From Nymphaea colorata (lineage: Eukaryota; Streptophyta; Magnoliopsida; Nymphaeales; Nymphaeaceae), in NCBI RefSeq assembly GCF_008831285.2, contig NC_045145.1, forward strand, positions 12,834,802 to 12,898,801: 64,000 bases of DNA, in the 5' to 3' direction. The position numbers and the translations under genes are program-made. The notes beneath the pieces are model-generated. The model was not told where the DNA came from, did no database searches, and saw only the letters and a program-made list of their open reading frames with translations. Position 1 is the first letter of the stretch. Every line of letters begins with the position of its first letter. Below are positions 35,662-49,309 of the stretch, in pieces.

Positions 35662-36110
35662 AATGTCATGTTTACTGTTCATGTTCTTTATATAAAAATG
35701 AGCTTCAATCATGACTTGACAAAAGGGAAAAAAAGAGTAAGTGGTGAGCATATTAGGCGTGGGAGGTACCATTGGGCACCATTGATTTCCTAATATTTGA
35801 TCGCATTATGACATCTGAAGTGATGTCTCTCTCTTTTAGCTTTTTAAAACTGTTGATGTAATTCAAAAGCAAAAATGAACTCAATTGTTCCACACTACAT
35901 GATTGAAAAAAGGAACTCGTGAAAATTCAACGTAGAAATTGGATTCTGTGAGTAAACGAATGTAAGATTATTTATTAAAATGAATTTACAATTTTTTTAA
36001 GTGCAAAATAGTTTCATTTTTAAATTATATAGGTTTGAACGTCATTTAGTTGAATTCATCAAGAACTTCAGCAGTAGAAGAATGACGAGCACCATTCGGT
36101 GTCATATATA
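33772..36110. other. Intergenic right flank of the Copia element, possible exon relics
   Basis: No gene is recognised with confidence. Protein-like stretches are: minus strand 34355-34184, preceded by GTGCAG (GEAPQAHHAIALLYVVITRN, then an open 40-residue stretch); plus strand 34490-34620 (DLKRKRACMIETNNYYQSII); and plus strand 34750-34851 (FRYSENGSDSSRKAVMEGVC, then an acidic C-terminus DDSDDSSD and a stop). They may be remnants of real genes, but families and splice partners are unknown to me. A (TG)n(TA)n tract lies at 35579-35657. Confidence 0.35.
35579..35657. repeat. (TG)n(TA)n microsatellite
   Basis: A short TG run leads into about 66 bases of TA. Short frames of repeated Tyr-Ile across it are artefacts. 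Confidence 0.95.
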
Positions 36111-36117
36111 TCTTAAA

Positions 36118-36700
36118 AGCACCCAAGGATCAGATGGATTCCGAGGGGATTTCTAGATGCTATGGTGACATTATTAGACAGGATGTGCACAAAGAAACTT
36201 ATAGTCTGTGGAATAGCAAGAGGATCTTAAGAAGTACTATCGTCCACAAGAGCTTTCTATGCAGATGACATTATAATATGCTGCAGGGCTGATAGAGGTT
36301 CACTGGTTACATTGGTGCTTGGAGAACTTGAGGTGCATGCCAATCTGTTCTCAAAAATCATTTTTTGTTTCATTTCTTTTAACTGCTGAAATGTGTGCTG
36401 ACATTTCTGAGCTAATGGGGTGGAGCCTTGCTATAACATTCCATTCCCTATCTTGGCCTTCCTTTTTTTCAAAAGTAAATTTAGCTATTTGGAAAAGTAA
36501 TCTGTCATCAAATGCTGACAAATGTTGCTTGATAGAACTATATTGGTCCTAGTATGTGGTGCATGCGGTGCACATAAAGAGGGTCGCAATGTCGACTCTC
36601 GTGGCTGCCATCTCGCTCAAGGAACTACTCTTCTGAACTATATTGGTCCCGAAGTAAGCTCTAAACCATGGTTCCGGTCGATGGGCTTCATAGATTCTCT
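36118..36700 (+). pseudogene. LINE reverse transcriptase relic
   Basis: The sequence GSDGFRGDF, a frame change, DIIRQDVHKETYSLWNSKRI, and then AFYADDIIICCRADRGSL recalls LINE reverse transcriptase, whose usual landmarks are GPDGF, a DII-x-DV segment and the catalytic YADD. A large internal deletion separates the parts, and several stops are present. It lies just left of the Gypsy element and on the opposite strand from the LINE at 13-16 kb. Confidence 0.6.
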
Positions 36701-37000
36701 GCACCCCATTTTTTCAAAATAAAAGGTAGAAAAATTTGGGGTCAGGATGCTTTGTTCTTCTTTAAAAATGCTCAATAGTATGAGAAGGTTACATGGACTC
36801 CTTGTGGAACAGGCCATTTCTGGTCCTAAGATGAGGTGGCTAAGTCTTTGAGGTCGCCCTGGCTTGATCATTTTATTAATTGTGTTCCTTTGACAAACAG
36901 GGCTGACAAGCTTTAATTATGCTCTCATGATGCATGCTCTTTCTCTAGAAATGACATAAATGAGAAGATGAGGGTCAGAAGGCAAATGCGATGCATAAAG

Positions 37001-38886
37001 GTTTGGCCTGAAATCTTTGGGGAGGACCCATTTTGGAAAACAAAATGTTTATAACATAGTGTGAAAAATTTGTAAACTATATGGGTCGATTTTTTTAAAA
37101 AAAAATCTTATTTGGGGGAAATTGCACCCTGTCTCTCCTCTTTCGTTTGTTCACATGAGCACCAAGAGGAGGAGAGAATGAGACTGGGCTTGAAGGTTGA
37201 AGGGAGTGAAGAAGAGGGAGAAACATGAGGAGGATGTGATAAAGAGGGAGAACTGATGGAGAAAGAGGGGAAAGAAAGGGGAAAAGGGAGAGAGAAAGGG
37301 GAAAAGGGAGAGAGAAAGGGGAAAAGAGGGAGAAAGAAATAGAGGAGGAGAGGAGAAGAAGAGGGAGACACAGGGTTTGAAGCAAATTTGGTAATATGAT
37401 TTCTTCCCTCCATCCCTTACAAATTCTCTTGGTTTATCTCAATAGAATAGCATACTATAATACTTGATTTATGGATTTTGTTTGAGATTTTCATTTTTTC
37501 AGCATGACTAGACATTTTAGGATATACGATTGTTATTTGCCCTCTTTGATTATAAAAAGGCTTCTGTGCTTAGATTAATGAGCAGCTGATTTGTAATTTC
37601 TGCAAATTATTAGAGGAGAACAACTCCATAAGTTGTAGTATAGATTTGGAGACTTGAGAGGGAGGTTCTAAATTTAGTATGTACTTACACTTTTTTTCAC
37701 ATGCCTAGGTGGATTGGCATGCTTAAGTGCACACGAAGGCGTGCCCAGATGCCATACTGAGTATGGAAGTTCTTTCATTCTTTTTTTGTGGTGAGCAGAT
37801 TTTGTTTAAGACATGCATAATTTGTTTTGTTTGAGTTTAATGCATGTTGTTGACATGATCTTATATGTGTAGAGGATAAATAACGATTTGTGATACAGAA
37901 TAAAATCTAGAGCTAAAAGAGAGAAAGCTAAAGAACTATGCAACAATAGAACCTAAGAGGAATACTTGTATGTTAAAGTTGTGGCCGTGACAATTAAGTA
38001 TATGTTGTGACTCTTAACACTCTTGTAGAGTCTATAAATTAGAGGCAAATAAATTGATCACTTCCTAACGCTTCTCTAGAGCCTAGAAACTGGAAGTGAA
38101 TGCATAAGTAAACCTCCTAATACTAATTTGGGGGTCTAGAAATTATAGGTGAGTATAGATTTATCTTTCTAATACTCCTCCGAAGTCTATAAATTGGAAA
38201 TAGATTCATGTTAAACCTCTTAACACTCTTTCGAAGTCTAAAAATTAGAGATAAAATTGTCACTAGCCACAAGATTACCAAAGAAATGAATATTTTAAGG
38301 CTAGAAACTTTGTTATTGTGAGTATGATACCCCTTTTCTAATTTACTATGAGTATGATACCCCCTTTCTAATTTGAAAAAAATTAAGATAGCTAAGCACC
38401 ATTTCGGAAATGAGTCGGTTACGAAAGTGAGACAATTGTTGAACTTTGCTTATTTGTTATCTTGTCGCATAATCTATGCTTACTTTGTTACGCTAGTTCA
38501 TCTCTTGCAATTAAGCTTATGCTTTATTGTGGACTGCCCAACAGGTTTGTAAGACTCATGACTCATCTTTTCCTCTTTTTCAATGGAACAAGATAAGACC
38601 CAAAGTTGGGCAAAAGAGCACACGTGCATCGGCTATCAAAGTTGCACAATACATAATAGATAGATACCTTTTGGATCTGTCTCTATATTGTATATAGAGG
38701 AACATGTAGTTTTTATTTTGGGACAGCAACTCAATTTTTGTCAATAAATGTAAGCTACCGTTAAATTGGTAGTTGTTTGCAACATGTTACCATTAGAAAT
38801 TTAAAATTCTATTGTGATTTTAGTTAGATTGTGAAGCTTACAGCATTATTATTGGTTTTTCCTTACTCCTAGAGTCTAGGGGTGAC
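37001..38886 (+). repeat. 5' LTR of the Gypsy element, enlarged by an insert
   Basis: It aligns with 47838-49039 except for about 650 extra bases (about 37085-37735). The insert contains plus-strand purine-rich tandem repeats (37250-37340, a 20-base unit with GGGGAAAAGGGAGAGAGAAA). The LTR ends in GGTGACA, followed at 38891 by the primer-binding site. Confidence 0.75.
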
Positions 38887-38939
38887 AATTTTGTATCAGA
38901 GCAAGATTTAGGACATAAGTATCATGTATGCATTTAGGA

Positions 38940-41900
38940 TTAGTCATTTGGTGTGGAACTCATTATGATGGCTAATTTCGTAGGATTTGTCACTTCGTCA
39001 ATGTGGTCGTGGTCGTGGGCATGGGGTTGAGGCATCACGGTTTAATTCTTTTCTGGAGAAGCCTCAAGATCCTCAAAGGTCACCTCCGGTAGATGCAGGA
39101 GGTATAGTCCAACAATATCTTAATCATGCTCAACAACTGGCCGCTCAGACTTTCTTAAGCACTGGTGACCCCTTCAAAGCAAAAGAAATGGTTAAATGAG
39201 ATGGATAAAATGTATTAGTTCTTAGGCAGCAATAATGAGGAGAAACTATGTTGGTCCATGTTTTTATTGTGTGGCCCAATTGATGCATGGTGGAAGGTTG
39301 TCCGCGAGAGATACGTAGATCATGGTGCTCTTACTTAGGATGACTTTTTAAGGGAATTCAGAAAAGTATTACCCTCCAACGTATATAGAAAGTAAAACAA
39401 AAAAATTTTATCAGTTACAGCAAGGCAACATGCATGTCAATGAATATGAGCAAAAATTTATGGGTTTGCTTACTTTTCTCACCAATATCAAGCTGGTCGA
39501 TGTAGAGAAATGTAGAAAATTTGAACAGGGGCTGAATTGAGAAATCAAGGAAAGATTGCTGACAACATGATATTGAGAGTTCCCTCAACTCATTGAAGCA
39601 GAATGACGAATACAGATGGGACTCCACGAGAGACATGTAGTTTTAAAGAATGAAAAAGTAGCTAGTAATGCTGGACCCATATATGGAAGTGAAGCAAGTA
39701 AATCTCAGTGGTCTCAAGGGTCATATCAGCATCAGTCTGGAAGAACATCTAGAGGCAGTAGTTACATGGTGACCAAATTGTGGAGAGCTCCCTATCATGC
39801 GGGTAGATGTCCTATCTATGCTGCTTCAAGTGAGGGATCGACTGCAGGGATGTTTGGTTCTACAACACTATGTGAAAATTGTGGGCGCGGACACCCTAGT
39901 GAATGTCAAAAAGGATTTCAGGGGTGTTATAAGGAATTGTCATATTCTCAGGCCTGAGGTGTAGCTACATCAAGTTATGGCAAGTCTACAGGTTCGGCAT
40001 CAGGTAGTTGAAAACATGCTAGCTCATCACTAACTAGAACTTGGGGTAGAGGCCGGGTCTTCACCATGTCAATAGCTACCCCATATGTTATTTCAAGTAA
40101 ATGCTTTATTTATGATATGAAGGTGTGTGATCTCATCAATTCATGGTCAAATTACTTTTTTGTATCTCTTAGAGTTGCGGATCGTTTAATTCAAAAACTT
40201 AGTGCCTTGCATCCCTATTTAGCAGTTACCTTTTCCCTTAGGGAATAAGGCGGTAGTTGGGAAGGTTTATTTTGCATGTGTTATTTCTTGGGGTGACTAT
40301 CAGATTTATGCAGATTTGATACCCATGCACAATTAAGAACTCAAAGTTATATTAGCCATTGATTGCTTAGCCAAATATTGGGCTCTAGTAGACTGCAATA
40401 AGAAAGAAGCCACTTTTTGTATTTCAAATGAAAGAATAGCAGCATTTCACTGTGAGCAGAATTATATCCACTTCTATTACTTCTTGTCACTTGGCACAAA
40501 CAATGTTAACTAAAGGGTATGAAGTTTTCTTAGCATCAGTAATCAACAGTTTAGTTCAAAAACAGGAAGTCGGAGATGTTCCTGTGATATGTGAATTTCT
40601 CGACGTGTTCATAGGAAAATTACCTGGATTACCACCTGAACATGCAATCGAGTTTGTGATTGAACCTACTTCAGGAACTCAACTTATTGCAATCACTCTT
40701 TACATAATGGCTCTAGCTGTGTTAAAATAGTTGAAAGTTCAGTTGCAAGAGTTGGTGGAAAATAAATTTATTCGTCCTAGTATGTCACCATGGGGTACAT
40801 CAGTATTGTTTATGGAAAAGAATGATGGCAGTCTAAGATTAAGTATTGATTATAGACAATTGAATAAGGTGACTGCGCTCAACAAATACCCTTTACCATG
40901 CATTGATGAGTTGTTTGCTCAACTTAGGGTTGCATGCATATTTTCAAAAATTGATTTGAGTTCTGGGTATCATCAATTGAGAATTAAGAATGTAGATATG
41001 CTTAAAACTGTGTTTCACACCCGTTATGGACATTTTGAATTTTTAGGCATGCCATTTGGCTGATAAATGCTCTGGCAGCTTTTGTAGACTTGATGAATTG
41101 AGTTTTAAACCTTATTTAGATCAGTTTGTGAAAGTTTTATTAATACATTTTGATATACTCAAAGAGTAAGGAAGAATATCAAAGAATCTCAGAAGGGCAT
41201 TGTCTATATTGAAAGAAAACAAAATATATATCAAGTTTAGTAAATATGAATTTTGGCTGGGCAGAGTAACTTTCTTGGGTCATGTGGTTTCTATGAAGGT
41301 ATTAGTGTAGATCCATCCAAGATGGAAACAATTGTGAAATGGGAGTGGCATAGGACCCTTACAGACATTCACAGTTTCTTAGGACTGGTTGGATATTATA
41401 GAAGATTCAGTAAAGATTTCTCACTTATAGCCACACCAATAACCCATTTGACTAGGAAGAGTACTAAATTTGAGTAGGATGCTGCTTGTGAAGAGAGTTT
41501 TTAATAACTAAGAGAAAACTCACAACAACTCCAGTGCTTATCTTGCCAAACCACTTGCCGAAAGAAGGGATTGGATTTGTGGTATATAGTGATGTCATAT
41601 GCAAAGCATTGAGATATGTCTTGATGCAAAACAATATGGTTATTGTGTATGCTTTTCGAAAATTACAAAAGCATGAAGAAAACTATCCTATACATGACTT
41701 GGAATTAGCATCTGTTATGTTTGCACTGAAGATATGGAGACATTATTTATATGGTGAGATGTGTCAAATATTTTTAGATTATAAAAGTTTAAAGTATTTG
41801 CTTAGCCATAAAGAGTTAAATGTATGACAAAGAAGATTGTTAGAATTGATAAAAGATTATGATTGCACCATTGAATATCACCTCGGAAAAGCTAACCATG

Positions 41901-43036
41901 TTGCCAATGCATTGAACAGAAAGAGCTCAGACACTCTTGCAGGCTGTGTGCATTCCTTTATTGTTGGAAATGTGATACCTTAGAGCTGAGTGGAGATAGA
42001 TAATGTAGATGTCTTTTGTGCATAGCGTTGAATACACCCTATTCTATATGATCAAATCATAGAATTGGAATCGCAAGATAAAAAATTGCTTGAATTTATT
42101 CAAGCAGTACAAAGAGGAGAAAAATAGAAATTGTTATAAATGAAAAGGGTATATTAAGGTTTAGCAAAAAAATGTGTACCTAATGAAGAGCTCAAAAAGG
42201 TAATATTAGAAGAAGCACATGTCTCCAAGTACAAGATGAACCCAATTAGTACCAAAATGTATCAGACACCTAAAGAAAATTATTGATAGTCATGCATGAA
42301 GAAGGAAATTGCAGAATATGTCTCTAAGTGCTTGACTTGCCAAATGGTTCAAACCGAACACTAGAGACCAATTGGATTGTTACAAAACCTACCTATACCA
42401 GAGTCGAAATGGAAGCACTTTACCATGGATGTTGTGATAAGATTTCTTCACTCAATGTGGAAATGATGTGATTTGGGTGATAGTAGATCGCTTGACTAAG
42501 CTTGCACATTTCTTAGCCATAAAAAGGAAACTTTCCATTGATAGATTGGCCCGAATATTTGCTGATGAAATTATTAGACTACACAGAGCTCTTGTATCAA
42601 TAGTGTTTGATAGAGATCTGCATTTTACATCAAAATTTTGGCTCAGCTTGCATTTGGCCATGGGGACTAGGTTAAACTTTAGTATGCATTCCACCCACAA
42701 ACGAATGGCCAGAATGAAAGGACCATTCAAACATTAGAGGACATGTTACATAGCTATACATTCAAATTCCAATGTTGTTGCAATGTACATCTACCTTTGG
42801 TAGAATTTGCAGATAACAACAACTACCAATCAAGCATTGGTATGGCACCTTATGAGGCTTTATATGGAAAAAAGTGTAGGACACCAATGTGCTGGGATGA
42901 GGTTGGAGAAAGAAGATATTGAGACCTGAAATAGTACAAATAGTTACGGATAAAATCAAATCAATTGAGGTGAATATAGAAGTTGCACTAGACTAAGCAA
43001 AAAGTTATGCAGATAATTGATCCAAGGTCTAGGTTT
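38940..43036 (+). pseudogene. Gypsy gag-pol relic, first part (gag to integrase)
   Basis: Gag begins near 38964 and includes a CENCGRGHPSEC zinc knuckle (about 39870). A protease-like stretch follows at 40.05-40.4 kb. Reverse transcriptase spans 40.6-41.5 kb, with [26 protein letters not shown] and [10 protein letters not shown]. The place of the catalytic YxDD now reads LLIHFDIL, so the active-site aspartate pair is lost. RNase H lies at 41.5-41.95 kb (YPIHDLELASVMFALKIWRH). Integrase lies at 42.2-43.0 kb, ending near YADN. Stops and shifts occur every 100-300 bases. Confidence 0.85.
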
Positions 43037-46000
43037 TCTCAAGCTTTGACATGTTATTTTTCCTGCATGCATGTGCAGGGATTAGATTTTGGATTTTGGA
43101 TTTCATTTTGAACAAGATTTGGATTTGGTTGAGAGCATCTCTTTATTTTGGAAATTCAGATATACGAAAATTGTATGGGATTTTTGAATTAATCTTAGAA
43201 ATTAGACTTTGATTTGGTCCAAGGATTGGAATTTGAGAAATTGAGGGTTTTGATCTTGGAATTGAAATTTTGAATGGAATTAAGATTTGGAATTGGATTT
43301 TTGAATAGAATTGGAGATTGAAATAGGATTTTTAAATAGAATTTGGAGATTGAAATAGGATTTTTGAAATTGAAATATTGAATTGGACATTGAAAATTGG
43401 AGATTTGGGCTAGATCTTGGAAATTCTTGGAATTGAAACTTGTTTTTCAAGCCAAATTTTGGCTTTAGAAAATTGGATTGAGATCTTTAGAAATTGAAAT
43501 TTCTAAGTTTGGGGATGGCCAGAAATTAACCAATATTTTGGACTTTTGAACTTGGTTTTTGCAAATATGGAAAAAAATTGATTTCACTCGATTGGTGAGT
43601 TTGAAAAAATTGATACAATTGAAGATTGGATGGAAGATTGAAATTGCCTTGTTTTTGAAACTTGATTTGGGAATTCTTGACCAAGATCATGAAAATTTGC
43701 TTGTTTTGGATTTGAAATTTGGTTTGATTTTGGAGAAAACCCAATCATGGATTTGAAATTAATTTTGAAAATGTAGGTGCTGCAATCATTCGATAAATTT
43801 TGTGTTTTTGTGATAAACTAAGTGAGGTGTTCAAATTTTTGTCGCAATATGACTTGGTCACAGTAGTGACTCTAGCTTAACTCGCTTAGATCTTCTGAAA
43901 ATGAATGGGTGCATGGTGAAGTGAGTGTATGTATGCATGTGTGAAATAAACTATATGTTCGTTCATGCTTCACTCGATTTCTCTTCATGCATAATTTAAT
44001 ATGGATCTTATGTTGGTCCACCTTGCAGGTGGAAATGTGGGACGTCTCCAAATTTATTCTTACTATCAAGAAAAGCTTTTGGAGATAATGTCCGGTTTGA
44101 ATTTTGGAATGATCTTTGAAATCGGATGGCAAAGTAAGTATAGAACTTTCTTGAAGACAAGCTTGAGTGATCATGACTCATTGTTTGGGGATTTTGGGAA
44201 AAAATCTTTTCTTTGGGTGAGGAGATTTGTGTATTCCTCTAGGATAGAACATTGGCTCTAGACCAAGAACCTAACATTTGAAAATTCTTTGTAGTGGGTC
44301 TAGGAAATTCTAGAAATTTCTCTAGGTATGTAAGATTGGTTTTGAGTTGAAAATAGTTTGGATTTGTTATAATTGATTTGAAAATGGTAGGATCTTGGGA
44401 AAATCGTTTTTTCAAGTGATTCTTGATTTTATGGGTTTTGGATTTAGCCAAAGCACTTGTTTTGGATCTAAGAGCTCCTTTTGAAACCAACTAGATGAAT
44501 TTGATAATTGTTGATTTTTGAAGTCATTGCTATTTCAAAAAATTTCAAAAATGAGATAAGTTTGAAATGAGCCCATTTGGATTGATTTGTTCCATTTTAA
44601 GATGGATCATGCTCATAGATTGAGTAGATCCAGTCCTTGATGGAATAGTTTTGTGAGAATGTGAGATTCCATCCCCGGTACATTCAAGAAAACATCCATG
44701 CTTCACTCCTCTCTCTCTCTCTCTCTCTCTCTGCACTCATTCATACGATTACATAGATGAAAGGATGGCATTTTTTTCTCAAACCATGGTAGTATTCCTC
44801 CAATGTTTGCACGATTGGGATCTTTTTAAATCAGATTTTGAAAACATCATTTTCTGATTTTTGAAAAAAACAGAAATTGGCTCAAAAGGTTTGGATGATT
44901 GTGGGAATGCATGCACATATGCATTAATATGTACATTATCTTCGTATTGACCCATCTGGACATCATTCCTAGCTTTTAAAATAGAAGAAATCCCAGCCCG
45001 AACCCACGGTTCATTTTTCATTTCCATTCGTCATTTGTATGAAGAGGCATGTATAGAATGCCATCATTTTCAACCAGGTAATGCTTAAAAAAGATCACAA
45101 ATTATGGAGATTAGAATGATCAAATCATGCATTTGAGTTACTGTTTTAGAACAACGAAAGTGAGGCCTCATTCTTAAATTAAATGGGTTGGTGAAGACCT
45201 CTAACCACAGGACTGGTTAGGGTCTACACTATGGTGATGAATCACTATATTTGGTAACCTGAAAATCAAGTTGCTAGTTTTAATTGGAAAACAAAAATGA
45301 AACTCATTGATTTGGGTGTTTAGGATGTCAAAAACCAAGGGTATTCAAACCTGTTTTTCAAACTTTGATGGAAGGGAGCGTCGGCCATGACCAAGGCTGC
45401 TGCAAAGCAGGCCATGTTGGAGGCATTCTGCCCCTGTTAGCAGCCAGCCACTTTGTGGCCGCTAAATGAGGTTTGATCCTCATTGTTTTTGAGTAAAATT
45501 ATACATGCATGACAATATAACTAAATTTCAATGCAAGTTAGAGATGTTACTGACTTGATTCGCTGAAAATCTTGAGGCGAAGTTGAGCTTGGATTGGTGT
45601 CCAAAAATAGGGCAGAACAGGGGTGCTGGTTTGGACTCAGGCGACTTGAGGGAGAGAGCTGATTTGGCTGAGATGCCTTGAGCAGGTGGTGGGCTAGGCT
45701 GAAACACCTAGGATGGGGGAGCAACTTAGGCTGAGTTGCCTGGAGTAGAAATGCCTAGGCTGGACATGGCTGGCTGTGATGCCTTGAATGGGGGCATCTA
45801 GGCTGAACCAAGTGGCTGCCTTGAAGCCAGTTGGAATTAAATTGGAGATGCCTACCTCAAGTGCACCTTGGTGGAGTTGAAGCTGGAGGAGTTGAACCAA
45901 GCTTGGAAACTTGGGATTGATCCAAGCTGGAATATGCTTGAGCTAGTGATGCCTTGGGCTGAGCTCAAGATGACGCCAAACTAATGACGTCTTGCGCTGG

Positions 46001-47392
46001 AGAAGTTGGCATTCAAGGCCGACGTCCTCTTGATGGCTATTGTAGTTAAGGAACCAATAGTTTCTTGGCTGGAGAAAGAGAGCTTGGAGATAGCTTGGGG
46101 GCTAGAAGATAGGGACTTAAGACCGCTTAAGAGAGAATGCAAAGGGGGAGTGGTGTGGGTTATTGCGTGAACTTGAGAGATGTCCAGCCCTTAGCTACTC
46201 CTATGTGCAGGTGTTATATAGGCACCAAGTCATCTTACTTGGTGCTAGACAGATTTTTTGAAAAGCCAATGAATCATGGTACAATCTCCCTGATTTTGGC
46301 ATGTGAATGAAGCAAGGGCTGCATGCAAGAGGTACCTTCTCCCTTGCTAATGAGCTCTCTTACTTTGGCTTCCTTGTCTTTCTTGCCTAACTTTAGAATC
46401 AAGCAAGCATGGAGGGGCTGTCTCTTCATGTCAACCATAGGGATTTGGTGCTTGACCAATTAATTAGGATTCAAATGAGAAAGAAAAGGAAGAGGGAACA
46501 TCTTTAATGGATGGTTCTTCTTTCTATTGAACCAGAATTGTTTGGTCCCATTCTCGGAACTAGCTAGCGGGGGACGTCCAAATGGGCTGTCCCATTTTTT
46601 GGTTTTCCAAAACACTTGTTCAGTTTTCTTGAAATTTGAAACTAGTAAAAGGGATCAGTCCTTTTGGACTTTTCCTCTTGTATTTTCAGAAATTCTAGAT
46701 GAGAATGAAGAAAGATTTATTCTTCAAATGCCTCCTCGATTTTTCACAATTTTGAAAAACCAATTACTTAATTCAAAAAAATTTTGAACAGTGTATGCTT
46801 GTTTGGGCCACCCTTTATTTGATTGGTCTAGATCATTGCTGATCTAGTCTCGAGCACTTTGTCGTGGCGCATCGAGGTTGAAAAAGTCTTTCAACTCGCT
46901 TGAGTTGGGAATAGATTAATTCAATTGTGTTTGATCCGAGTTAAATCCAAATTGGAATTCCTGTGAATTGTTTTCCTAAATAGTTTTTAGAAATTTTGAT
47001 GAAATTGTCCCTCTAGGCTATTCATTCTTAAATTTTTCTAGAAAGAGAAAGAGAGAGAGAGAGAGTCACGCTAACTTATTTCCTCTCTTTGTGTTGGAAT
47101 GAGATTTTAATTCTCACTAATGAGAATTTTAATCTTGATTGAGAATTTAAGTTTTGATCTTGATTTGCATCGATCTCAAACATAATCTTGGAATTTGGCG
47201 TAAATTTGACAAAAATTTTAAATTTTTGCAATTCGTTGAATTTTTGAAAGTAGTTCCTAAACTTGAATCTAGAATTAGATTAGGCAGACATCGACTCTGG
47301 TCCAAGAATTTTCTTGAGAATTTTTAGAATTGCCATTGGAAAATTTTGAGGAAATTTGGGATGTGACCATTAGTGTAGAGATCTTTAGTTTG
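43037..47392. other. About 4.35 kb of unknown DNA inserted in the Gypsy integrase region
   Basis: Gypsy coding similarity stops at the YADN motif near 43.03 kb and resumes with FDVGDDVFLKISPGKG at 47.39 kb. In between there is no recognisable protein. The left part (43.08-43.77 kb) is strongly strand-biased, with repeated TTGGAATTGAAATTTTGA-like sequence. A stretch at 45.54-46.1 kb holds degenerate repeats of TGCCTAGGCTGGA-like motifs, and a (CT)n run sits at 44709-44732. The host sequence at both junctions is similar (GTCTAGGTTT and ATCTTTAGTTT), compatible with an eroded target duplication. I could not find LTR or inverted-repeat ends. Confidence 0.5.
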
Positions 47393-47800
47393 ATGTGGGT
47401 GATGATGTGTTTCTTAAGATATCGCCCGGGAAAGGGGTAGCCAAATTTAGAAAGAGTGTATAGTTAAACCCGAGGTATATAGGTCCATATGAAAGAACAG
47501 AAAAGATTGATGATGTGGAGTATAAGCTAAAACTACCTCCAAAGCTATCTAAAAAAGACGAAGTACTTATCCGATTCTAAGCACATTTTGAAGGAGCAGC
47601 CAACCCTACTAAAAGAAAATTTGATATATTCAGTTCGACCCGTATGTGTGGTGGACCAAAAGAGTTCATACATTCATGACAAGTAGGTATCCTTGGTAAA
47701 AATGCAATTGACACAGCCAGCAGAAGCAGATGCTATGTGGAAAAGAGAGGATGACATGAGATTCTGCTACTCGTATCTTTTTCTCCTTAAGTCAGTGGAA
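47393..47800 (+). pseudogene. Gypsy pol relic, 3' end with chromodomain-like tail
   Basis: It continues the interrupted integrase with VGDDVFLKISPGKG, IGPYERTEKIDDVEYKLKLP and KRKFDIFSST. A tail with QLTQPAEADAMWKREDDMRF resembles the chromodomain end (usually W-RE-EM-RYP) of Tekay/Del-type chromoviruses. Stops interrupt it. A polypurine stretch (TGTAGGGGGA) precedes the right LTR. Confidence 0.7.
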
Positions 47801-47837
47801 AATTAGAGGACGAAATTTAATTGTAGGGGGACGAATC

Positions 47838-49039
47838 GCTACACCTGAAACCTTTGGGGATTACCCATTTTGGAAAAACAAAATTTTTAAGAGGCATTTT
47901 GAAAATTTTGTAAGTTTTTGTGGATGCCCTACTGAGTAGGGAAGTTCTTTCCTTCTAAGTTTTTGTGGAGAGCAGATTTTGTTTAAGACATGCATAATTT
48001 GTTGTGTTTGAGTTTAATGCATGTTGTTGTCATAATCTTATATGTATAGAGGATAAATAATGATTTGTGAGATAGAATAAAATCTAAAGCTAGAAAAAGA
48101 AAGGTAAAGAATTGTGCAACAACAGAACTTAAAAGGAATACTTGTATGCTAAAGTGATTGTCTGTGGCCATGACAATTAAGTATTTGTTGTGCCTCTTAA
48201 CACAATTGAAAATCTAGAAATTAGAGGCAAATAAATGGATCACTTCCTAACACTCTTATGAAGTCTAGAAACTGAAAGTAAATTCTTAAGTAAATCTCCT
48301 ACCACTTCTTTGGGGTCTAGAAATTGAAGGTATGTATTTATCTTCCTAACATTCCCCCCAAATCTAGAATTTGGAAGTATATTCATATTAAACCTCTTAA
48401 TACTTCTTTGGAGTCTAAAAATTAGAGGTAAAGTTGTCACTAGCCACAAGAATACAAAAGTAATGAACATTTTAAGAATGAAATTTTTATTACTGTGAGT
48501 ATGATACCCCCTTTCTTATTTGAAAGAATCTCATATAGCTAAGCACCAGTTGGGAAATGAGGAAGGGTTAAGCCGAAAGTGAGACAACTATTGAACTTTG
48601 CTTATTTGTTATTCCGTTGCATGATTTATGCTTACTTTGCTACAGTATTGCATCTCTTGCATTTATGCTTATGTTTTCCTGTGGATTGCTCACTAGGTCT
48701 ATAGGACTCACGGCTTTCTATTCTCCCTTTTCAGTGGAACAAGATAGACTCAAAGTTGGAGTACAAAGTGTAGATCGGCTACCAGAGTTCCACAGTATAT
48801 AGTAAATAATACATTTTTGGCCTATTTAGATTCGTCCCCATATTGCATATAGAGGAACTTGTAGTTCTTATCTAGGGATAACAACTCATTTTTTTCAATA
48901 AAGTAAGAAACCATTAAATTGGTAGTTGTTTCATGTTTGCTCCATGTTAGCGTTAGAAATTTAAAATTTGGATTTCAGTTAGATTGTGAAACTTGTAGTG
49001 TTATTACAGATTTTCTACTCCTGGAGTTAGTCTGTTACA
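47838..49039 (+). repeat. 3' LTR of the Gypsy element
   Basis: About 1.2 kb and uninterrupted. It aligns with 37001-38886 apart from the insert there. It ends in TGTTACA at 49039. Confidence 0.8.
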
Positions 49040-49309
49040 TGAAGGGCTGGCAGAAATTAATTTTTGCAGTAAAATCTGAAGACATGAGTTCTTAACATAC
49101 AAGGATTAAATATTTAGAGTGGGTTCAGCAGCACGGAGAAGGTCCGCAAAAGAATTTTTACATTTCTTGAGTGGTAATCTTTCTGACAAACAGGCCCACT
49201 GTTGATGTTTGGGGCCTTTCAAGTGGAGAAATCGACTAAAGAACATGAGTAGATTGTATAGCAGTATGGCATGGGGAGACCTCCTCTTTGGTGAATGGAA
49301 GCCTGATAA

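Larger units (their letters stand above)
37001..49039 (+). mobile_element. Degenerate Ty3/Gypsy LTR retrotransposon, chromovirus-like, with nested inserts
   Basis: The left LTR (37001-38886) and right LTR (47838-49039) share long blocks, for example AAGACATGCATAATTTGTT. They differ by roughly 10% by eye where aligned, so this is an old insertion. Flanking 5-mers TAAAG (36996-37000) and TGAAG (49040-49044) agree at four of five positions. A primer-binding site TTGTATCAGAGC follows the left LTR. Gag, protease, reverse transcriptase, RNase H, integrase and a chromodomain-like tail appear in Ty3/Gypsy order with many stops and frame changes. Extra DNA splits the left LTR (about 37085-37735) and the integrase 3' region (about 43037-47392). 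Confidence 0.85.

Noticed and set aside
35526-35793. Short frames of repeated Tyr-Ile at TA tracts (also at 12.3, 20.9 and 51.8 kb)
   Set aside because: These are translations of TA microsatellites and have no coding meaning.
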